Below the pieces are notes generated by a model. It saw nothing but the letters and a program-made list of their open reading frames with translations, was not told where the DNA came from and made no database searches. Shown here one piece after another: positions 57,613 through 64,000 of a DNA stretch of 64,000 nt. Numbering within the stretch: position 1 is the stretch's first letter; each line of letters opens with the position of its first letter. The stretch is from assembly GCF_963082655.1 (NCBI RefSeq), contig NC_081555.1, forward strand, positions 20,305,643-20,369,642, in the 5' to 3' direction. Source of the DNA: Stomoxys calcitrans. Taxonomy: Eukaryota > Arthropoda > Insecta > Diptera > Muscidae. A program made the position numbers and the translations under genes.

Positions 57613-60600
57613 TTTTATACCCACCACCATAGGATGTGGGTATAAAAACGGACCTTGCTATACCGACTCAAAATGTCGAGACGATCAAGAATGTATATAC
57701 TAAGACCCCTAAAGTATATACATTCTTGATCGTCTCGACATTCTGAGTCGATGGAGCAAGATCCGTCCGTCTGTTGAAATCACAATAGCAGTTGAACGCG
57801 TAAAGCTAGCAGCTTGAAATTTTGCACAGATACTTAGTATTGATGTAGGTCGTTGGGTAATGCAAACGGGCCATATCGGTTCATATTTAGATATAGCTCC
57901 CATATAAACCGATCTCCCGATTTGACTTCTTAAACCCCTGGAAGCCTCAATTTATGTCCGATGTGGCTGAAATTTTGCATGTAGTGTTCTGTTATGACTT
58001 CCAACAACTCTGCCTAGTACGGTCCAAATCGGTCAAGAACCTGATATAGCTTCCATATAAACCGATCTCGCGATTTGACTTCTTGAGCTCCTGGAAGCCC
58101 CAATTTTCGTCCGATTGCGCTAAAATTTTGCATGTAGAGTTCTGTTATGACTTCCAACAACTGTGCCGAGCATGGTCCAAATCGGTCTATAACGTGATAT
58201 AGCCCCCATATAAACCGATCTCCCAATTTGACTTCTTGAGCCCTCACAAGCCCCAATTTTCGTCCGATTGGGATAAAATTTTACATGTAGTGGACTGTTA
58301 TGACTTCCAATAACTGCGCCAAATACGGTCCAAATCGGTCATCAACCTGATATAGCTCCCATATAAACCGATCTCCCGATTTGACTTCTTGAGCCCCTGG
58401 AAGACGCAATTTTTGTCCGATTTAGCTGAAATTTTGCAAGCAGCGTTCTGTTATGACTTCCAACAACTGTGCCTAGTACGGTCCATATAGGTCTATAACC
58501 TGATATAGCCCCATATAAACCTATCTCCCGATTAGACTTATAGAGCCCCTGGAAGCCGCAATTTTTGTCCGATTTGGCTGAAATTTTGCACGTGGTGTTC
58601 CGTTGCGACTTCCAACAACTGTGCCTAGTACGGTGTATATAGGTCTATAACCTGATATAGCTCCCATATAAACCGATCTCCCGATTTGACTTCTTGAGCC
58701 TCAATTTATGTCCGATTTGGCTGAAATTTTGCATGTAGTGTTTTGTTATGACTTCCAACACTCTGCTAGTACGGTCCAAATCGGTCCATAACCTGATATA
58801 GCTCCCATATAAACCGATCTCCCGATTTGACTTCTTGAGCCCCTGGAAGCCGCAATTTTTGTCCGTTTTGTCTGAAATTTTGCACGTGGTGTTCCATTGT
58901 GACTTCCAACAACTGTGCCAAGTACTGTCCAAATCGGTCTATAACCTGATATAGCTCCCATACAAACCGATCTTCCGATTTGACTTCTTGAGCCCCTGGA
59001 AACCGCAATTTATCTCCGATTTGGCTGAAATTTTGCATGTAGTGTTCTGTTATGACTTCCAACAACTCTGCCTAGTACGGTCCAAATCGGTCAAGAACCT
59101 GATATAGCTTCCATATAAACCGATCTCCCGATTAGACTTCTTGAGCCCCTGGAAGCCGAAAACCTTCCATTTGAGACCCATATTGATAGGAACGTTCAAT
59201 ATGTTTGTGTGAAGGAATTTTGGGGTTGGGGCGGCCCGATGACTACTTAGGCCCAGTTATTAATGCCATATTCTTATTCTACTCTCCAATACCCTTCATT
59301 TGATACCCATATTGGCTCGGTTCACTTTTGATTTTCACGGAGGAGGGTGCGCCCCCTTCCAATATCAACAAATTATATAGCCTTCACCTCCTTCCTGACC
59401 ATATACGTAATCTCCTCCCGAATACCTTTCATTCGAGTCCCATATTGTCATGATCGTCCAATAAATGTATTTTGGTCGATTTTGGGGATGTCTTTATCGG
59501 CCCACTTTTGATTTTAACGGAGGAGGGTCCGCCCCCTCCAACATCAACAAATTATATAGCCTTCACCTCCTTCCTGACCATATACGTAATCTCCTCCCGA
59601 ATACCTTTCATTCGAGCCCCATATTGTCATGATCGTCCAATAAACGTATTTTAGTCGATTTTGGGGATGGGGCGACCGTCCAGTCACTTGGACCGAATTT
59701 TTAATGTGAAATTCGTACTCTAATCGTGAAAACCAGCCACCCAGTCAATTGGACGGAATTTTTAATGTGAAATTCGTACTCTAATCATGAAAACCTTTCA
59801 TTTAAGTCCCATATTGTCCCGATCGGTGCAATTTTATTTTTGGGTAGTGCGTTTAGGGTTAGGGGGAGGGTCCGTCCCCCTTCCGATATTGAAAAATTAT
59901 ATGGCCTATGTTTTCCTCCAGACCAACCTACACAATTTGTGAAAATTTCAAGGTAATCGGTTGCGCCGTTTTTATACCCACCACCATAGGATGTGGGTAT
60001 AAAAACGGACCTTGCTATACCGACTCAAAATGTCGAGACGATCAAGAATGTATATACTAAGACCCCTAAAGTATATACATTCTTGATCGTCTCGACATTC
60101 TGAGTCGATGGAGCAAGATCCGTCCGTCTGTTGAAATCACAATAGCAGTTGAACGCGTAAAGCTAGCAGCTTGAAATTTTGCACAGATACTTAGTATTGA
60201 TGTAGGTCGTTGGGTAATGCAAACGGGCCATATCGGTTCATATTTAGATATAGCTCCCATATAAACCGATCTCCCGATTTGACTTCTTAAACCCCTGGAA
60301 GCCTCAATTTATGTCCGATGTGGCTGAAATTTTGCATGTAGTGTTCTGTTATGACTTCCAACAACTCTGCCTAGTACGGTCCAAATCGGTCAAGAACCTG
60401 ATATAGCTTCCATATAAACCGATCTCGCGATTTGACTTCTTGAGCTCCTGGAAGCCCCAATTTTCGTCCGATTGCGCTAAAATTTTGCATGTAGAGTTCT
60501 GTTATGACTTCCAACAACTGTGCCGAGCATGGTCCAAATCGGTCTATAACGTGATATAGCCCCCATATAAACCGATCTCCCAATTTGACTTCTTGAGCCC

Positions 60601-61515
60601 TCACAAGCCCCAATTTTCGTCCGATTGGGCTAAAATTTTACATGTAGTGGACTGTTATGACTTCCAATAACTGCGCCAAATACGGTCCAAATCGGTCATC
60701 AACCTGATATAGCTCCCATATAAACCGATCTCCCGATTTGACTTCTTGAGCCCCTGGAAGACGCAATTTTTGTCCGATTTAGCTGAAATTTTGCAAGCAG
60801 CGTTCTGTTATGACTTCCAACAACTGTGCCTAGTACGGTCCATATAGGTCTATAACCTGATATAGCCCCCATATAAACCTATCTCCCGATTAGACTTATA
60901 GAGCCCCTGGAAGCCGCAATTTTTGTCCGATTTGGCTGAAATTTTGCACGTGGTGTTCCGTTGCGACTTCCAACAACTGTGCCTAGTACGGTGTATATAG
61001 GTCTATAACCTGATATAGCTCCCATATAAACCGATCTCCCGATTTGACTTCTTGAGCCTCAATTTATGTCCGATTTGGCTGAAATTTTGCATGTAGTGTT
61101 TTGTTATGACTTCCAACACTCTGCCTAGTACGGTCCAAATCGGTCCATAACCTGATATAGCTCCCATATAAACCGATCTCCCGATTTGACTTCTTGAGCC
61201 CCTGGAAGCCGCAATTTTTGTCCGTTTTGTCTGAAATTTTGCACGTGGTGTTCCATTGTGACTTCCAACAACTGTGCCAAGTACTGTCCAAATCGGTCTA
61301 TAACCTGATATAGCTCCCATACAAACCGATCTTCCGATTTGACTTCTTGAGCCCCTGGAAACCGCAATTTATCTCCGATTTGGCTGAAATTTTGCATGTA
61401 GTGTTCTGTTATGACTTCCAACAACTCTGCCTAGTACGGTCCAAATCGGTCAAGAACCTGATATAGCTTCCATATAAACCGATCTCCCGATTAGACTTCT
61501 TGAGCCCCTGGAAGC
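56801..61515 (+). repeat. Tandem duplication, period about 2,357 bp, near identical
   Basis: 56801-59157 recurs as 59157-61515 with only a handful of single-base differences (for example one extra G near 59665 and one extra C near 60867 and 61125). It covers the end of the 180-bp family and most of DINE-like element 10. Junction microhomology is GCC followed by GAAAACC. Confidence 0.93.
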
Positions 61516-61838
61516 CTCAATTTTTGTCCGATTTGGCTGAAATTTTGCATGTAGAGTTCTGTTATGACATCCAACAACTCTGGCTAGTACGGACCAAATC
61601 GGTCAAGAACCTGATATAGCCCCCATATAAACCGATCTCCCGATTTGACTTCTTGAGCCCCTGGAAGCCTCAATTTTTGTCCGATTTGGCTGAAATTTTG
61701 CATATAGTGTTCTGTTATGGCTCTCAATGACTGTGCTAAGTACAGTCCAATTTGGTCTATAACTAGATATAGCATCCATATTTTAACCGAGCCCATGGTG
61801 GTGGGTTTCCAAGATTCGGACCGACCTAACTTAAAACG
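57619..61838 (+). mobile_element. DINE-1/HINE-like element 10, duplicated internally
   Basis: Starts TATACCCACCACCATAGGAT then GTGGGTATA, with a GACCCCTAAAGTATATACAT block, ATTCTTGATCGTCTCGAC, GAGTCGATGG and a short GTCCGTCCGTC. Units of about 150 bp (CTTGAGCCCCTGGAAGCC, GATATAGCTCCCATATAAAC) follow. It ends GGTGGTGGGTTTCCAAGATT, CGGACCGACCTAACTTA at about 61838. The 2.36-kb duplication places a second 5' end at about 59976 inside it. Frames such as those at 58645-59065 are repeat translations. Confidence 0.65.
57665..57749. repeat. Long hairpin, 37-bp arms
   Basis: 57665-57701 and 57713-57749 are inverted copies with one mismatch, separated by AAGACCCCTAA. The arm includes GTCGAGACGATCAAGAATGT. 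It is an inverted duplication of the DINE-like 5' block and recurs at 60022-60106 in the duplicated copy. Confidence 0.95.
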
Positions 61839-62935
61839 CTTTAATTTGTCTATTAATAAATTCCTTCACCCTATATGGAATGCATTTTCATTTCCCTGCC
61901 TTTAAATTCTCCCTAAACTTAGTGTTTGTGTGTTCTTCATTAGGGCCTTTAGTTTCAACAAATTTACTTCCTGTTGAAAATTTAATTTTTACATTATCCT
62001 ACTACAGCATATTCAATGATAATGAAACTTCCGTGCTGGATGGATAAGGGGTTATATCCTTAGCATTAATAATTTCAGTTTAATTATACTAATTACATCC
62101 CTTTCCTTATCATCAGCTCGGTAATATGTAATGACACAGCAGACATTAAGGTCAATCATACATTTATGATAATTTTTAGGGGGACAGTCTTGCCAAGGAA
62201 AAGTTTGAAGATCATACTCAATAAAACACATTTTGAGGACACGACCAGAGAAAGTTTGAGGACAAAAGGATGCCTTATATTTCAAACATTTAACATACAC
62301 TTTTGGTGTGCTTATCTTGGGATATGTACAACACATAGCCGTCTCTGAAATCCACCCCATGATCTTTGCATATTTGCTAAACTAAACACATTATGGGGTA
62401 ACAGCTTTGCTACTAAATGTGTTTTCTATGATGATGTGATGATGTGTGACTATTATGACTACGATGACGATGATGATGATTATTATTTTATTTAAATTAC
62501 CATCTCTCTTTGGTTTGCAATTATTCCATCATTAACATTTCAAATATAAAAACCAAACAAGGACACTTGTATAACATAACATTAGGATATTTCATATATA
62601 AACACATGTAAAGGCACATCCACATCCCTCTTTGACTAATGTTCATATGTGTGTGTGTGTATAAGCTTGACACCATGTTTGCCTTAGCTGATGTCCTCCT
62701 TCATTTGTGTTTGTCTTGTCCCTCTTATGCAGGATTATAAAACTTCTACGTCTTGTGTGGTCATGGAAACAAAATATTAGAGATTCGTTTGATAAAGATT
62801 TAGGGTTGGGTGTGTTATTGCCAAGAAATGCCAAGACGAAGGTCTGAGACAACATTTGATAAGACACAAAAGACAAGGGTGGAGAAACATATGAGACATG
62901 CCAACAAGGCCAGAGAATTGTCGAATGAAATACAA
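61839..62935. other. Intronic DNA; no gene
   Basis: Unique-looking DNA with GAT-rich (about 62430-62485) and GT (about 62648-62661) microsatellites. Overlapping opposite-strand frames at 62052-62360 have no domain. Confidence 0.55.
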
Positions 62936-64000
62936 TAAAAATTATTCTGTTTTTTAACCAAATTTGAACAAAATTTTTATAAAAAACATAAAAAATTTTA
63001 CAAAATTTGTAGAAAAAACATTGGACAAAATTTTTGTAAAATAAAAACTGGGCAACATTTTTATTAAAAACAATGTTTACCAAATTTTTATGAAAAATTT
63101 TGGAATAAATTTAAAAAAAAAAAATTTATAAGAAATTTTTAAAAAAATTTTGGAATAAATTAAAAAAAAAAAATTATAAAAAATTTTTATAAAAATTTGG
63201 AAAAAATTTTCATAAATAATTTGGAAAAAATTTTAATAAATTTTTATTAAAAATATGGAAAACCTTTTTCATTAAAATTATAACAAAATTTTCTATTGGA
63301 AAAAAATTTACACAATTTTTAATGGAATTTTTTTTACCAAATGTGAACAAAATTTTTATAAAAATATAAAAAAAATTTTATTTTTATAAAAATTTTTTAT
63401 TATTTGGAATAAATTTAAAAAAAAAAAATTTATAAAAAATTTTTATAAAAATTTGGAAAAAATTTTCATAAATAATTTGGAAAAAATTTTAATAAATTTT
63501 TATTAAAAATATGGAAAACCTTTTTCATAAAAATTATAACAAAATTTTCTATTGGAAAAAATTTTTTTCACAATTTTTAATGGAATTTCTTTACCAAATG
63601 TGAACAAAATTTTTATAAAAATATAAAAATTTTTTATAAAAACACAAAACATTAGTAAAAATTTAAAAAAAAAAAAATTTGGACAAACTTTTTATAGAAA
63701 AAAATTTACACAATTTTTAATGGAATTTTTTTACCAAACGTGAACAAAATTTTTATAAAAATATAAAAAATATTTTATTTTTATAAAAATTTTTTATTAT
63801 TTGGAATAAATTTAAAAAAAAAAATTTATAAAAAATTTTTATAAAAATTTGGAAAAAATTTTCATAAATAAAAATTTGGAAAATAATTTAATAAATTTTT
63901 ATTAAAAATATGGAAAAACTTTTTCAAAAAAATTATAACAAAATTTTCTATTGGGTAAAAATCTACACAATTTTTAATTGATTTTTTTACCAAATGTGAA
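62936..64000. repeat. A/T-run repeats with a larger duplicated block
   Basis: AAAATTTTTATAAAAA-type repeats. A block of about 300-330 bp is present about three times (near 63100-63350, 63400-63650 and 63780-64000), each with TATGGAAAA(A/C)CTTTTTCA and TTTTACCAAA(T/C)GTGAACA. Confidence 0.8.

Larger units (their letters stand above)
51194..64000 (+). other. Intron following the channel-like exon (extends beyond window)
   Basis: Starts with GTAAGTGTAC. No further exon with pore-type residues (a GYG or GFG filter with flanking helices) was recognised to the end of the window, so the intron is at least 12.8 kb. It holds A/T-run repeats, paired Su(Hw)-like motifs, a SINE, DINE-type repeats and a large tandem duplication. 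Confidence 0.55.

Noticed and set aside
58645..61424. Repeated frames encoding MGAISGY.PIW and SRSQIGRSVYMGAISG-type peptides, also at 5335, 21707, 46793 and elsewhere
   Set aside because: They follow the 150-bp DINE-type units, occur on different strands and in different frames, and are not conserved as proteins.
51240..64000. Second K2P exon with a pore signature
   Set aside because: No frame with a GYG/GFG-type filter and flanking hydrophobic helices was found, so none is claimed.

Overview
The window looks like intronic or intergenic DNA from a higher fly, most likely a muscid or other calyptrate (inference; no species marker is present). The reasons are strong AT richness, very little coding sequence, DINE-1/HINE-like elements with fly-type termini, a cecropia/Hsmar1-type mariner MITE, and fly-type spliced gene structure. 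Only one convincing host coding segment was found: a long first coding exon at about 49740-51193 on the + strand. It carries a low-complexity Pro/Ser-rich N-terminus and one transmembrane helix, ends in a GTAAGT donor, and probably encodes a two-pore-domain potassium channel. Everything from 51194 to the end would then be its intron, and the sequence before 49740 an upstream intron or promoter region.

Layout. 0.9-6.8 kb: an old LOA/R1-type reverse transcriptase fragment, then two DINE-1-like tandem-repeat elements facing each other around 4.0-4.8 kb. 6.8-11.2 kb: a wrecked LOA/R1-like retrotransposon carrying two MITE insertions, abutting an internally deleted RTE 5' end on the other strand. 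11.2-18.1 kb: unique AT-rich DNA, two (AAAAT)n arrays over 1 kb long, another DINE-like element and a TIR element. 18.1-22.7 kb: a DINE-like element with nested SINE and MITE, a retrotransposon 3' fragment, and more about 150-bp repeats. 22.7-25.8 kb: unique DNA with a 319-bp tandem duplication and a cluster of a GCATACTTTTAGGC-type motif. 25.8-29.6 kb: a 31-bp minisatellite with a hairpin in every unit. 31.2-34.9 kb: the third (AAAAT)n array, an about 180-bp repeat family, an internally deleted mariner-type transposase and a DINE-like fragment. 36.4-39.5 kb: an array built on TGTCCCCAAA, then DINE-type repeats and an RT relic. 41.1-43.4 kb: a tandemly amplified RT fragment and a second hairpin minisatellite. 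43.4-49.7 kb: unique DNA rich in the same motif, split by a DINE-like element. 49.7-51.2 kb: the channel-like exon. 51.2-64 kb: intron with A/T-run repeats, a SINE, the 180-bp family, and a near-perfect 2.36-kb tandem duplication.

The most interesting signal is a dispersed, conserved motif around TGCATACTTTTAGGC. It matches the fly Su(Hw) insulator recognition sequence, and four copies fit the gypsy consensus YRYTGCATAYYY exactly. It recurs in the unique DNA between the repeats, in paired modules inside the channel-gene intron, and in an evenly spaced set just upstream of the exon. Together with the repeat arrays this suggests a chromatin-boundary-rich region around a neuronal-type gene. The motif matches are seen directly; the insulator function is inference.
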